Shown: one piece after another, positions 25,355-34,307 of the stretch | Numbering within the stretch: position 1 is the first letter of the stretch | How the letters are laid out: each line of letters begins with the position of its first letter | From: Macrococcoides caseolyticum | Lineage (GTDB): Bacteria > Bacillota > Bacilli > Staphylococcales > Staphylococcaceae | Direction: 5' to 3' | Assembly (NCBI RefSeq): GCF_021366795.1 | Contig: NZ_JAHCPS010000007.1 | Coordinates: forward strand, 59,680-123,679 | Length of the DNA stretch: 64,000 bases | Notes under the pieces: generated by a model | The model's database searches: none | The model's input: the letters and a program-made list of their open reading frames with translations, nothing else | What the model was told of the DNA's origin: nothing | Position numbers and translations under genes: made by a program

Positions 25355-25579
25355 TTATTTCACCTTTGAACTAATTACTTCATAACCCATATTTTGAATT
25401 GCTGAATGGATTGCCTCGATTTCAGTTGTCTGTTCATCAAAATCTACTTTTACTTTACTCGCATTAAACATTATCTTTACAGAATCTTTTATTACTCCTG
25501 GTACACTTTTAACTGCCCCTTCTATCTTTTGAATACATGATGGACAAGACAATGTTTCTAGTTGAATTTTTGCTTTCAT
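25355..25579 (-). CDS. Heavy-metal-associated (HMA) domain protein
   Basis: This 74-residue single-domain protein has the ferredoxin-like fold of metallochaperones, with Cys12 and Cys15 in the variant motif LSCPSC and a C-terminal MGYEVI. It is likely a cytoplasmic metal carrier for the P1B ATPase encoded 32 bp upstream, whose own sequence has no N-terminal HMA domain. The start follows AAAGGAGTG. The metal cannot be told from the motif. Copper is possible, but the ATPase group is not the CopA type. Confidence 0.9.
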   Translation of the reverse strand: MKAKIQLETLSCPSCIQKIEGAVKSVPGVIKDSVKIMFNASKVKVDFDEQTTEIEAIHSAIQNMGYEVISSKVK

Positions 25580-25611
25580 ATCCGTTCACTCCTTTATATG
25601 ATTTAATACTA

Positions 25612-27507
25612 TTATATCGCCTTTTGCTTATTATTAACTTGATAGCTATCAAGTTTGGTATTATTTCGATAGCGCATTAATCGCATACCATTTAATATAA
25701 CAACGATAATGCTCGCTTCATGCACCAACATTCCAATTGCCATATTCATCCATTCAGCGAATATTAAACTTAACAATAATACTAATACAACTCCGAGTGC
25801 GATAATGATATTCTGCTTCATATTATTGGATATCTTTTTAGTTAACCCATGAGCATAGGATAATTGCTCCATTGCAGAATGCATCAATACGACATCTGAA
25901 GTTTCAATTGCTACATCTGTTCCGCCGCCCATCGCAATACCAATATTTGCAGTTGCTAGTGACGGACTGTCATTGATACCATCTCCTACAAATGCAACGC
26001 TTTCTCCTTTATCTTGTAACATCTTTATATATTCAGCTTTATCTTCAGGTAACATCCCACCCAATGCAATATCAATCGGTAGTTGCTCAGCTACACGATT
26101 CACTGTTCCTTGATTATCTCCCGATAATATGACTAAATTTTTGACACCTTGTTGTTTAAGCTGATATAAACTTTGTTGAACGTTATGTCTTAATTGATCT
26201 TGAATACCTATAATTATCTTCAGTTCCTGGTTAATGGCCATAAGTACGATAGACTGTCCAGATTCAATTAATTTATTTATTCTTTCACGATTATTATTAT
26301 TGATTTCAACATCATAATTATGCATTAAACTTAAATTTCCTAGAATAATTTTCTTATCGCCGCTATAAGCCACAATACCTTTTCCTTTAATTACATCAAT
26401 TTTATCAAAACGAACTATTTTCTGACTTCCGATATCATTTAAAATTGCTTTTGCGAGTGGATGATTCGACTCATGTTCAATGCTATAAAGATAAGATAAT
26501 GTAAGTTTCTCATCTTCTCCTATAATTTCCTTATAGGCAACTGTTGGATTTCCTTCAGTTAAAGTACCTGTTTTATCGAAAACAATTGTATCTACTTTAC
26601 TAAAGTCGTTTATCATTTCACTGCCTTTCAGAAGTACACCATGTTTGGCTCCATTTCCAATACCGGTTACATTTGATACGGGTACACCAATTACTAATGC
26701 GCCTGGACAACCGAGCACCAGAATCGTAATCGCCAATGCGATATCTTTTGTAAAAATACCAACAATTACGGCCAGCAACAGTACTAACGGCGTGTAATAT
26801 TTTGAAAAACGGTCAATGAATTTTTCTGCTGCTGATTTTGAATCTTGTGCTTCTTCAACAAGTTCAATGATTTTACCGAATAATGTATCTTCTCCAACTG
26901 TCTCAGTTTGAATACGAATGGTTCCATTCTCAACTATTGTTCCAGCGTATACTTTATCATTTAAGCTCTTCTGAACCCATTTTGATTCACCTGTAATACT
27001 TGCTTCATTCACTGCACCGCTTCCATAAATTACATGCCCATCTACCGGCACTTTATCTCCCGTCTTTACTAACAAGATGTCATTAGTTGAGACATCATCA
27101 ATATCCACAGTTTCAGTCTTGCCATCATCTCGTACGACTACTGCTCTTTCAGGCACAAGGGAAACGAGAGATTGAATAGCTGATCTAGTCTTTTTTAACG
27201 TACGCTTTTCTAAATAAGCACCAAGTAAAAATAGAAATGATACAATTGCCGCTTCCTCAAAATTCTTGATTATTAATGCACCTATTACAGCTATAGTGAC
27301 AAGCACATCTATACTTATCACTTTGACACGTATAGATTGATATCCTTGTATCAAAATTGGTGATACAGCAAGAATCGATGCTAAACCTAGTAATATTTCA
27401 GAAATTAATTGAACTTTAAGCACAAATTCTGTTATCAATCCAACAACAATTAATATACCGCACAATACCATAATGTAATCTTTACTTTTCATAATGAAAC
27501 GTTGCAT
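25612..27507 (-). CDS. P1B-type heavy-metal-transporting ATPase with a CPG membrane motif
   Basis: This 631-residue ATPase has no N-terminal metal-binding domain. The actuator TGES lies near 172-175, the transmembrane motif is GCPGALVIG with CPG at 267-269 instead of the usual CPC, the phosphorylation site is DKTGT at 311-315, then HESNHPLA and FVGDGINDSP. A histidine-containing C-terminal membrane segment (MLVHEASIIVVILNGMRL) ends the transport domain, as in the Zn/Cd/Co group. It exports or distributes a transition metal across the membrane. The start follows TAGGAGGTAA. First gene of the block HMA-Fnr-SulP-Usp. Confidence 0.9.
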   Translation of the reverse strand: MQRFIMKSKDYIMVLCGILIVVGLITEFVLKVQLISEILLGLASILAVSPILIQGYQSIRVKVISIDVLVTIAVIGALIIKNFEEAAIVSFLFLLGAYLEKRTLKKTRSAIQSLVSLVPERAVVVRDDGKTETVDIDDVSTNDILLVKTGDKVPVDGHVIYGSGAVNEASITGESKWVQKSLNDKVYAGTIVENGTIRIQTETVGEDTLFGKIIELVEEAQDSKSAAEKFIDRFSKYYTPLVLLLAVIVGIFTKDIALAITILVLGCPGALVIGVPVSNVTGIGNGAKHGVLLKGSEMINDFSKVDTIVFDKTGTLTEGNPTVAYKEIIGEDEKLTLSYLYSIEHESNHPLAKAILNDIGSQKIVRFDKIDVIKGKGIVAYSGDKKIILGNLSLMHNYDVEINNNNRERINKLIESGQSIVLMAINQELKIIIGIQDQLRHNVQQSLYQLKQQGVKNLVILSGDNQGTVNRVAEQLPIDIALGGMLPEDKAEYIKMLQDKGESVAFVGDGINDSPSLATANIGIAMGGGTDVAIETSDVVLMHSAMEQLSYAHGLTKKISNNMKQNIIIALGVVLVLLLSLIFAEWMNMAIGMLVHEASIIVVILNGMRLMRYRNNTKLDSYQVNNKQKAI

Positions 27508-27549
27508 TTTAATTACCTCCTATTCTTACTTATAATGTAACAAGTTTCA

Positions 27550-27575
27550 CAATGTTAAACATTGATAGGTATCAA
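27550..27575. promoter_or_regulatory. FNR-type box and adjacent palindrome upstream of the P1B ATPase
   Basis: TTGAT-AGGT-ATCAA (27562-27575) matches the FNR consensus exactly. It overlaps a perfect 15-bp palindrome CAATGTT-A-AACATTG (27550-27564). Both lie 43-68 bp upstream of the ATPase start codon and are the best candidates for autoregulation by the Fnr-like protein encoded in the same block. Confidence 0.75.
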
Positions 27576-27577
27576 GA

Positions 27578-27609
27578 AAAGAGAGTGTGTCTATTGACAC
27601 ACCCTCTTT
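27578..27609 (-). terminator. Terminator of the ABC exporter gene
   Basis: Fourteen-bp arms (27578-27591, 27596-27609) around TATT, with one G-T wobble on the minus strand, are followed by TTTTCTT just after the exporter stop. Confidence 0.85.
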
Positions 27610-27618
27610 AAATAATAT

Positions 27619-29337
27619 TTATCCCAGCACTTGCGCATACTGTGCTTGTTGCAGGTTATAGTATTTTCCTTTCAGATTAATGAGTTCATCATGACTGCCC
27701 ATCTCTACTATTTGGCCGTCTTCAATATAAAAGATACGATCTACATCTCTTATCGTTGAAAGTCGATGTGCTATGGTTAATGTCGTTCTTCCTTCAGACA
27801 ATTGTTTAAATGCTGATTGTATTCGATTCTCAGTTTCAACATCTAAAGCACTTGTCGCCTCGTCAAGAATAATAATTTCCGGATTCTTTAAGAACATGCG
27901 TGCAATGGACACACGTTGTTTCTGACCACCTGAAAGTTTTGTTCCACGTTCACCAACGATTGTATGGATCCCTTCCGGAAGCGTATCGATAAATGGTTTT
28001 AGTTGCGCTTTAGTGATTGCATCCACAATCTCTTCATCGGTAGCATCTAGATTTCCATAGGCAATGTTGTCTCTTAATGTACCACTGAACAAGAACACAT
28101 CTTGTTGTACAAGCCCAATTTTGCTGCGTAAAGACTCAAGTGTCATCTGTTTAATGTTTACATTATTAATTGTGATACGTCCATCAACTGGATCGTAAAA
28201 TCTCGGTAACATCGAACAAATCGTCGTTTTACCACCACCACTCGGTCCAACTAAAGCAATCTTTTCACCACGATTTATTGTAAACGATAAATCGTCAAGT
28301 ATTGTTTTATCACCATATTTGAATGTTACGTTTTCGTATGAAATCACTTGAGGTATGTCTTCAAACGTAATCGCATTCGGCGCATCTTTAATATCTGTTG
28401 TTGTCTTCATTAACTCCTGAAAGTTATTAAATCCTGCAATCCCTTTTGGAAACAATTCAATAATTAAGTTAATCGATTGAAGCGGCTTAAATAATATATC
28501 TGTAATCATAATAAAGGCTACAAATTCTCCATAACTCATCGCGTTATTCAATACGAAATAACATCCAAGAATCAATACAATAATCAATGTAAATTTCTGT
28601 GCCAGATAACCAATAGAACTATTCCATGACATAAAGTTATATGCTTTTAATTTCGTTGCACGGAAATCTTCGTTTGTCTGCAGAAAACGTCTCTCTTCAA
28701 AGCGTTCGTTAGTAAATGCCTGTACAAGACGAATACCGCCGATACTTTCACTGATAACATCATTAAATTGAGATACGTTGCCAAATAATCTGCGGAATTG
28801 TGTTGTCATCTTTTTGTTGAAATAAATTGTTAATATAAATATTATCGGTACGATACAGAATGTAATAAGCGCAAGCTTCACATCAATCGTGAGCATAATG
28901 AGAAGTGCCCCAATAACAGTCATTACAGCAACAAACACTTCCTCTGGGCCATGATGTGCAAGTTCCCCGATATCCATCAAATCATTTGTGAGCCTACCGA
29001 TAAGTTTCCCCGTCTTATTATTATCGAAGAATCCGAAATTTAATCGCTGAAGATGACGATAAAGCTCATTACGAATATCACGCTCTATATTTGTCCCAAG
29101 TTTATGTCCCCAATACGTGACGATAAACTTAAGTATTGTAACAAAGGTAAACACAAGAAACAGCCCGATTGCACCAAGCACAATCATATCCCAGTCTTTT
29201 GTCGGTAACAGCTTATCGATGAAAAGACTCGTAATCAGCGGAAATACAAGTTCTAAAACGCCAACAAACACTGCAGAACCGAAATCCAGCATAAACAGTC
29301 CTTTATATGGTTTGTAATATTGAAAAAATGATTTCAT
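27619..29337 (-). CDS. ABC exporter, fused permease/ATPase (multidrug-type, YwjA-like)
   Basis: This 572-residue half-transporter works as a dimer. The N-terminal six-helix export domain (1 to about 310) includes the coupling-helix region FGFFDNNKTGKLIGRLTNDL. The C-terminal ATPase (about 335-570) carries Walker A GPSGGGKTT, Q-loop GLVQQDVFLF, signature KLSGGQKQR, Walker B IIILDEATSALD and switch AHRLSTI. The family exports lipids or drugs from the cytoplasm or inner leaflet. The sequence differs from staphylococcal Sav1866 and AbcA as I remember them and looks closer to B. subtilis YwjA. Monocistronic, divergent from the next ABC operon across a 228-bp A/T-rich gap with no clear operator. 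Confidence 0.9.
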   Translation of the reverse strand: MKSFFQYYKPYKGLFMLDFGSAVFVGVLELVFPLITSLFIDKLLPTKDWDMIVLGAIGLFLVFTFVTILKFIVTYWGHKLGTNIERDIRNELYRHLQRLNFGFFDNNKTGKLIGRLTNDLMDIGELAHHGPEEVFVAVMTVIGALLIMLTIDVKLALITFCIVPIIFILTIYFNKKMTTQFRRLFGNVSQFNDVISESIGGIRLVQAFTNERFEERRFLQTNEDFRATKLKAYNFMSWNSSIGYLAQKFTLIIVLILGCYFVLNNAMSYGEFVAFIMITDILFKPLQSINLIIELFPKGIAGFNNFQELMKTTTDIKDAPNAITFEDIPQVISYENVTFKYGDKTILDDLSFTINRGEKIALVGPSGGGKTTICSMLPRFYDPVDGRITINNVNIKQMTLESLRSKIGLVQQDVFLFSGTLRDNIAYGNLDATDEEIVDAITKAQLKPFIDTLPEGIHTIVGERGTKLSGGQKQRVSIARMFLKNPEIIILDEATSALDVETENRIQSAFKQLSEGRTTLTIAHRLSTIRDVDRIFYIEDGQIVEMGSHDELINLKGKYYNLQQAQYAQVLG

Positions 29338-29565
29338 CTTTTTCGCTCCCTATTTAAAAATCAATTAAACAACACATTTTATATCATATACAAAAACCAT
29401 TGCGTATTGCTACAAATCAAAGTCATTTTATACATGTTATATCAAATGTTTATAAAATTAATTGTTACAAAAATGCATATCACAACCATAAAATTTTGAT
29501 TTAATTTATAATAGGATAATATACATACTCTTATATGTAATTTCATAGCGAAATGAGGAAAACAA

Positions 29566-30615
29566 ATGTTCTTAGCCTGGAAGGAAATCATGCATAACAA
29601 ACTCAAGTTCTCACTCATAATCGGTGTACTTGTATTAATTTCATATTTATTATTTTTAATTTCCGGACTATCCAATGGTTTAATGGGGATGAACCGAGAA
29701 GCCATCGATAAATGGAATCCGGATGCAATTGTCGTAACGAAAGAATCTAACAGAAACTTAGCACAATCTTTAATGGAGAAAGATGCATTGAATGATAAGT
29801 TTGAAAAGATCGCGCCTATTAAGAATCTTGCAGTCATCATCGCAAAAGGTGATAAGAAGCAAAATACATTACTATTTGGTATAGATAAAGATACTTTTAT
29901 CAATCCCAACATTACAGAAGGTCAGTCCTTTAACGATGATTACGAAGTGGTTGCGAACGATGGATTAAAACAAAAAGGCTTTAAACTCGGAGATACTGTG
30001 GATATTGCTGGTAGTGATGAAGATTTAAAGATTGTTGGATTTACCAATAACGCAAAATATAATGCAGCGAATGTGTTATACAGTAATAATACAACTGCAG
30101 ACAAACTTTCTATGAACCGTTTGAAAGATAAAGCGAATGCATTTTTAATTAAAGATTCGAATTATAAAGCACAAAAAATCGATAGTGACTTTGAAGCAAT
30201 TGATAAAGAAACATTTATTACAAAATTACCGGGTTACACAGAACAAAAGTTGACACTAGATGTCATGAGTTATTTTTTATTTACGATTGCAACATTTATT
30301 ATCGGGATATTCCTTTATATCTTAACGATTCAAAAAGCACCTGTATTTGGTCTACTTAAAGCACAAGGAATTAGCAACGGCTTCTTAGCGCGCTCATTAA
30401 TCATCCAGACATTCATCTTATCAGTTATCGCTGTCCTCATTGCACTGATACTTACTATAATCACTGCTAACATCATACCTGATGTTGTACCAATAAAGTT
30501 TGTATGGTCAATGATTGGAATTTATGCCGGCGTTATTATATTAACAGCGATTATCGGTGGATTATTCTCTATCCGTTCAATACAAAAAGTAGATCCATTA
30601 AAAACGATAGGATAA
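29566..30615 (+). CDS. FtsX-like ABC transporter permease (HrtB/DevC-like)
   Basis: This 349-residue MacB-fold permease has one N-terminal membrane segment (about 15-38), a large extracytoplasmic domain (about 40-230) and three C-terminal segments with GLLKAQGISNGFLARSLIIQ, the coupling motif of the FtsX family. It starts at an ATG after GAGGAAAAC. The partner ATPase gene starts 10 bp downstream. Size and arrangement resemble the HrtBA haem-efflux system. No HssRS two-component genes are nearby, so haem as substrate is only a suggestion. Confidence 0.85.
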   Translation: MFLAWKEIMHNKLKFSLIIGVLVLISYLLFLISGLSNGLMGMNREAIDKWNPDAIVVTKESNRNLAQSLMEKDALNDKFEKIAPIKNLAVIIAKGDKKQNTLLFGIDKDTFINPNITEGQSFNDDYEVVANDGLKQKGFKLGDTVDIAGSDEDLKIVGFTNNAKYNAANVLYSNNTTADKLSMNRLKDKANAFLIKDSNYKAQKIDSDFEAIDKETFITKLPGYTEQKLTLDVMSYFLFTIATFIIGIFLYILTIQKAPVFGLLKAQGISNGFLARSLIIQTFILSVIAVLIALILTIITANIIPDVVPIKFVWSMIGIYAGVIILTAIIGGLFSIRSIQKVDPLKTIG

Positions 30616-30624
30616 GGTGATATT

Positions 30625-31290
30625 ATGGTATTAACATTAAAAGAAGTTAACAAATCATTTGGTAAAGACCAAACTTATGTCGAAGCATTAAAACCCGTTG
30701 ATTTCCATATCGATGCAGGAGAAATGGTAGCTGTGATTGGTCCATCAGGTTCAGGTAAAAGTACATTCTTAACTATTGCGGGACTGCTTCAACAACCATC
30801 AAACGGGACAATAATAATCGACAATGATGATGTAAGTAAACTTTCAGAGAAACAACGTGCGAAACTACGTCTTAAGAAGATAGGTTTTATATTGCAGTCG
30901 TCAAATTTAGTTCCATTCCTGAAGGTCAAAGACCAGTTTAAGTTACTAGACAAAGTGAATAAAAATCATATTGAAACAGTCGAATTTCAAAATCAGGTGA
31001 AACAACTTGGCCTTGAAAATGTGCTCAATCAATTTCCTGCCGAACTCTCAGGCGGACAACGTCAACGTGTTGCAATTCTTAAAGCGATGTACACTAACCC
31101 TTCGCTTATTCTAGCTGATGAACCGACAGCAAGTTTAGACGGAAAACGCGCAATTGAAGTCATTCAAATGATTCGTACAATCGTAAAAGACAGTAATAAA
31201 GCAGCGATTGTCGTAACACATGATACAAGGTTGCTCGAGTATTTTGATAAAGTGTATCATATGGAAGATGGTATACTCGAACAACAATAA
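30625..31290 (+). CDS. ABC transporter ATP-binding protein (HrtA/LolD-like)
   Basis: This 221-residue ATPase has Walker A GPSGSGKST near residues 38-46, Q-loop FILQSSNLVPFLKV (the SSNLVP pattern is shared with HrtA), signature LSGGQRQR, Walker B LILADEPTASLD and switch VTHDTRL. It powers the FtsX-like permease encoded immediately upstream, as a MacB-type mechanotransmission pump. The start follows AAGGTGATATT. The next gene for a CHY zinc finger protein starts 12 bp later, so all three are probably cotranscribed. Confidence 0.9.
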   Translation: MVLTLKEVNKSFGKDQTYVEALKPVDFHIDAGEMVAVIGPSGSGKSTFLTIAGLLQQPSNGTIIIDNDDVSKLSEKQRAKLRLKKIGFILQSSNLVPFLKVKDQFKLLDKVNKNHIETVEFQNQVKQLGLENVLNQFPAELSGGQRQRVAILKAMYTNPSLILADEPTASLDGKRAIEVIQMIRTIVKDSNKAAIVVTHDTRLLEYFDKVYHMEDGILEQQ

Positions 31291-31301
31291 GAGGTGGTTG
31301 A

Positions 31302-31628
31302 ATGACTGAATATCTTATAGAAGGTACAGCTGTGGATGAACAAGGAAGATGTGCACATTATAACGCACCAGTAGACGTAGTATGCTACAGGTTTCCTGAT
31401 AGCAATACATATTATCCTTGTCATTTATGTTATGAAGAGATTAATCATAAATCTCCATCTGAAAAATATCCGTTACATTCTGAAGTGCCAGCAGTTTTAT
31501 GTGGTGTTTGCCAAACAGAAATCCCGATTAATGTGTATGTCAATGCTACTCAATGTCCTAACTGCACGCATCCATTCAATTCAGGTTGTAAAAATCATTT
31601 TCATCTTTATTTCGAAATAGAGTCTTAA
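31302..31628 (+). CDS. CHY-type zinc finger protein
   Basis: This 108-residue small cytoplasmic protein has many Cys/His in the CHY-finger order: CAHYNAPVDVVCYRF, YYPCHLCYEEINH, LCGVCQ and CPNCTHPFNSGCKNHFH. These could hold about three zinc ions. The start follows AGAGGTGGTTG. It is the third gene of an operon with an HrtBA-like exporter. The mitochondrial relative Hot13 acts in zinc and redox handling of small Tim proteins. The bacterial role is unknown. Confidence 0.9.
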   Translation: MTEYLIEGTAVDEQGRCAHYNAPVDVVCYRFPDSNTYYPCHLCYEEINHKSPSEKYPLHSEVPAVLCGVCQTEIPINVYVNATQCPNCTHPFNSGCKNHFHLYFEIES

Positions 31629-31723
31629 TAGATTAAACAATCTTCAAAATTTATAGATACTACTTTATTAATAAAATGACCTCACGTATACTAAAAATAA
31701 ATACATCTTAAGGAGTGCTATGA

Positions 31724-32410
31724 ATGGATTTAATCTATAAAGGTAAAACGAAAGACGTTTATCAAGAAAAAGAAGGCGAAGTTGTATTATTCTTTAAAGA
31801 CGATATGACAGGAAAAGACGGGAAATTCGATCCAGGTGAAAACCAAGTTGGATTAACTGTTGAAGGTTCAGGTAAAGCTGGATTAAAAATGACAAGCTAT
31901 TTCTTCGAAAAAATTAATGCTGCTGGCATTCCCACACACTATATCGATTCAGACTTAGAAGCACGTCATATGCGTGTTAAGCAAGTTACTGTATTCGGTA
32001 AAGGTTTAGAAGTGATTTGTCGTTACCGTGCAGTTGGTAGTTTCATTCGTCGTTACGGTGATTACATTGAAGAAGGTGCACCACTTAACGCTTACGTAGA
32101 AATGACATTAAAAGATGATGCAAGACAAGATCCATTAATCAACAAAGCAGGTCTTGAAGCATTAAACATCTTAAAACAAGGTGAATACGATGAGATTGCT
32201 TCTTTAACTGTAAAAATCTCAAATATCATAAAAGAAGAACTTGCTAAAAAAGATTTAGAATTATATGATATCAAATTAGAATTTGGTCGTGATGAAGCAA
32301 CTGGAGAAGTATTATTAATTGATGAAATCTCTGGTGGTAACATGCGTGTGTTTGATAAAGATGGTAAATATATTGAACCATTAGAATTTGGAAAGTATTT
32401 ATTTGTATAA
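31724..32410 (+). CDS. purC: SAICAR synthetase (PurC)-like enzyme, divergent and standalone
   Basis: This 228-residue ATP-grasp-like protein aligns with phosphoribosylaminoimidazole-succinocarboxamide synthase over its length (YKGKTKDVY start, LYDIKLEFGR signature near 180). Canonical catalytic segments differ: the family DEISPDTCR is DEISGGNMR here, and the first signature has GLEVICRYRAVGS where Pro and an ASGS-type loop are usual. Family role is joining CAIR and aspartate in purine synthesis. No other pur gene is near, which is unusual. The start follows AAGGAGTGCTATGA, and a TATACT -10 lies at 31687. It may be a paralogue with another substrate. Confidence 0.8.
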   Translation: MDLIYKGKTKDVYQEKEGEVVLFFKDDMTGKDGKFDPGENQVGLTVEGSGKAGLKMTSYFFEKINAAGIPTHYIDSDLEARHMRVKQVTVFGKGLEVICRYRAVGSFIRRYGDYIEEGAPLNAYVEMTLKDDARQDPLINKAGLEALNILKQGEYDEIASLTVKISNIIKEELAKKDLELYDIKLEFGRDEATGEVLLIDEISGGNMRVFDKDGKYIEPLEFGKYLFV

Positions 32411-32417
32411 TATTGAG

Positions 32418-32450
32418 AAAAGCAGCATATCGCGTGATATGCTGCTTTTT
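32418..32450 (+). terminator. Terminator of the purC-like gene
   Basis: Arms AAAGCAGCATATC/GATATGCTGCTTT with a GCGT loop and T6 tail follow the stop codon, between converging genes. Confidence 0.9.
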
Positions 32451-32457
32451 TAATGCA

Positions 32458-32847
32458 CTAAATATAATCTTCTGCCTGTTCGCCATGTTTCTTGCCATAT
32501 GATTCCATCAACTTGAGAATCGGTAATATCTCTTGCCCCATCTCCGTTAAAGAATATTCCACACGCGGTGGCACTTCTGGATAAACTTCACGATGAATTA
32601 GCCCATCACTTTCTAATTCTTTCAATTGCTTCGTAAGAGAGCCTTGAGAAATACCCGATAAGAATCGTTTGATTTCACTAAATCGTTTTGTATCATCTTT
32701 AATAAACCAAAGAATAAAATACTTCCAACGGCCAGATAATAAATTTTGGGTAAATCCAATGCCATATAAATCTCGTTTCTCAACAATCATAGTATCGTCA
32801 AATCCGTATTTACAAATTTTAACCACGCTAAATCCCGTCCTACCCAT
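32458..32847 (-). CDS. HxlR-family winged-helix regulator
   Basis: This 129-residue regulator has the HxlR pattern LLSGRWKYFILWFIKDDTKRFSEIKRFLSGISQGSLTKQLKELESDGLI and the wing PPRVEYSLTEMG. A single Cys12 near the N-terminus is placed like the redox Cys of HxlR-type sensors such as HypR. The start is uncertain: ATG 32847 lacks a good ribosome site, and a GTG seven codons in follows GTAGGACGG. It is divergent from a three-gene flavin oxidoreductase operon. It probably controls that operon through the dyad at 32848-32867. Confidence 0.88.
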   Translation of the reverse strand: MGRTGFSVVKICKYGFDDTMIVEKRDLYGIGFTQNLLSGRWKYFILWFIKDDTKRFSEIKRFLSGISQGSLTKQLKELESDGLIHREVYPEVPPRVEYSLTEMGQEILPILKLMESYGKKHGEQAEDYI

Positions 32848-32867
32848 AAGTACATAAAAAAGTACTT
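32848..32867. promoter_or_regulatory. Inverted repeat in the hxlR / monooxygenase divergent region
   Basis: AAGTAC (32848-32853) and GTACTT (32862-32867) are perfect arms eight bases apart, directly at the HxlR start codon. HxlR proteins bind such dyads, so this is a candidate autoregulatory operator. A TATAAT at 32910 may serve the divergent operon. Confidence 0.5.
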
Positions 32868-32953
32868 ACTCATATTTTATTGCCGTCTTCTCAAACTTAA
32901 TTATCAGTATATAATTTATACTACAATAACTCAAACAATGAAGGAGCTTTAAA

Positions 32954-34294
32954 ATGACAATTAATAAAAGAGATGGCAAGATGAAACTTGCATTACAAAT
33001 GGTATCAGGATATGGTGGAGAATTCAAAACTTGGCGTATGCCTGGAGCTGTTGCAGATGCATATACGAACATGGACTTTTATGTAGAGAATGCCAAAATG
33101 GCTGAGAAAGGTAAAATTCACACGTTGTTTATTGCAGATACACCTGCGTTACCGAATGATATATCAACAAACTCACCTATGCATCCAATGGATCCAACAA
33201 TTGCTTTAACAGCTGTTGCACGTGAAACAAAACATATCGGTATCGTATCGACATACTCAACAACTTTTACTGAACCATACAACCTAGCACGTACGCTAAA
33301 AACATTAGATGTTGTAAGTAATGGTCGTATGGGATGGAATGCTGTAACTACATCAAATCACGAGGCTGCTGCGAATTTTGGCCAACAGTTATCGGATCGA
33401 GATTCACGTTACGAGATGGCACATGAACATGTAGAAGCCGTGCAAACATTATGGGGCACATTTGGAGAAGACGCTTATATTCACAATAAAGAAACTGTTG
33501 AATATGTAGACATGTCTCAAGTGAAACTTGCAAATTATAGAGGTAAGTATTATCAAACTCGAGGACCATTACCAATACCAGCTTCACCTCAAGGACAACC
33601 CCCAATCTTCCAAGCGGGTGGTGGTGAAAAAGGATTAGAACTTGCTGGTCGATTTGCTTCAGGTGTATATGCCAATCCGTTTACAAAAGAAGATGCGAAG
33701 TTACACCGAATGATGTTACGTAAAAGTGCAGAAGCTCATGGCCGAAATGCAGATGATATTAAAATGTTTGCAGGCTTTATGTTCTCGATTGGTAAAACAG
33801 TTGAAGAAGCTTTAGAACGTCGATATATGATGCAAGAATTTGCACCAAGAGAAACTGCGCACCATGTTGAATATTTAGGACATATGGTTGGATTATCGAT
33901 AAGTATGAATACCATTGATATCACTAAACCATTACCACAGGCTTTAATCAATCAAATGCATCCATCACCTATGGACCCTCGATCTGGAAGAGCATTTGAA
34001 TTATTAAAATCAGGTATGTCTGTAAGAGATGTATTAGCGAACGGTGTTATCAACTATCACCCTGTTGTTGTTGGAACAGCTGAAATGGTTGCGGACTTCT
34101 TAGAAGAATGGTATTTAGCAGATGCAACAGATGGATTCCCAATTGTACCCGACTCATCACACGATGGAGTAAAAGACTTTGTAGAACAAGTTGTGCCAAT
34201 CTTACAAGAACGTGGGTTGTTCCATACAGAATACGAAGGCGAAACATTACGTGAGAACTTAGGCGTATCTTATGAATATGGGTTAAATCACTAA
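32954..34294 (+). CDS. Flavin-dependent monooxygenase, NtaA/SnaA/DszA family (luciferase-like)
   Basis: This 446-residue enzyme has the bacterial luciferase-like TIM barrel of two-component FMNH2-dependent oxygenases. Landmarks are the N-terminal MKLALQMVSGYG, SPMHPMDPTIALTAVARETKHIGIVSTYSTTF, the NtaA-type GRMGWNAVTTSNHEAAANFG, and SPQGQPPIFQAGGGEKGLELAG. It oxidises an unknown small molecule such as a nitrilotriacetate- or sulfur-type compound, using reduced FMN from a partner reductase. The start follows GAAGGAGC. It heads an operon with a nitronate monooxygenase-like protein and a F420-reductase-like protein, which may supply redox steps. Confidence 0.9.
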   Translation: MTINKRDGKMKLALQMVSGYGGEFKTWRMPGAVADAYTNMDFYVENAKMAEKGKIHTLFIADTPALPNDISTNSPMHPMDPTIALTAVARETKHIGIVSTYSTTFTEPYNLARTLKTLDVVSNGRMGWNAVTTSNHEAAANFGQQLSDRDSRYEMAHEHVEAVQTLWGTFGEDAYIHNKETVEYVDMSQVKLANYRGKYYQTRGPLPIPASPQGQPPIFQAGGGEKGLELAGRFASGVYANPFTKEDAKLHRMMLRKSAEAHGRNADDIKMFAGFMFSIGKTVEEALERRYMMQEFAPRETAHHVEYLGHMVGLSISMNTIDITKPLPQALINQMHPSPMDPRSGRAFELLKSGMSVRDVLANGVINYHPVVVGTAEMVADFLEEWYLADATDGFPIVPDSSHDGVKDFVEQVVPILQERGLFHTEYEGETLRENLGVSYEYGLNH

Positions 34295-34307
34295 GGAGGA
34301 AATAATA

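Noticed and set aside
29442..29912. A 156-codon minus-strand frame opposite the FtsX-like permease gene
   Set aside because: It is fully antisense to a well-supported gene and has no family features.
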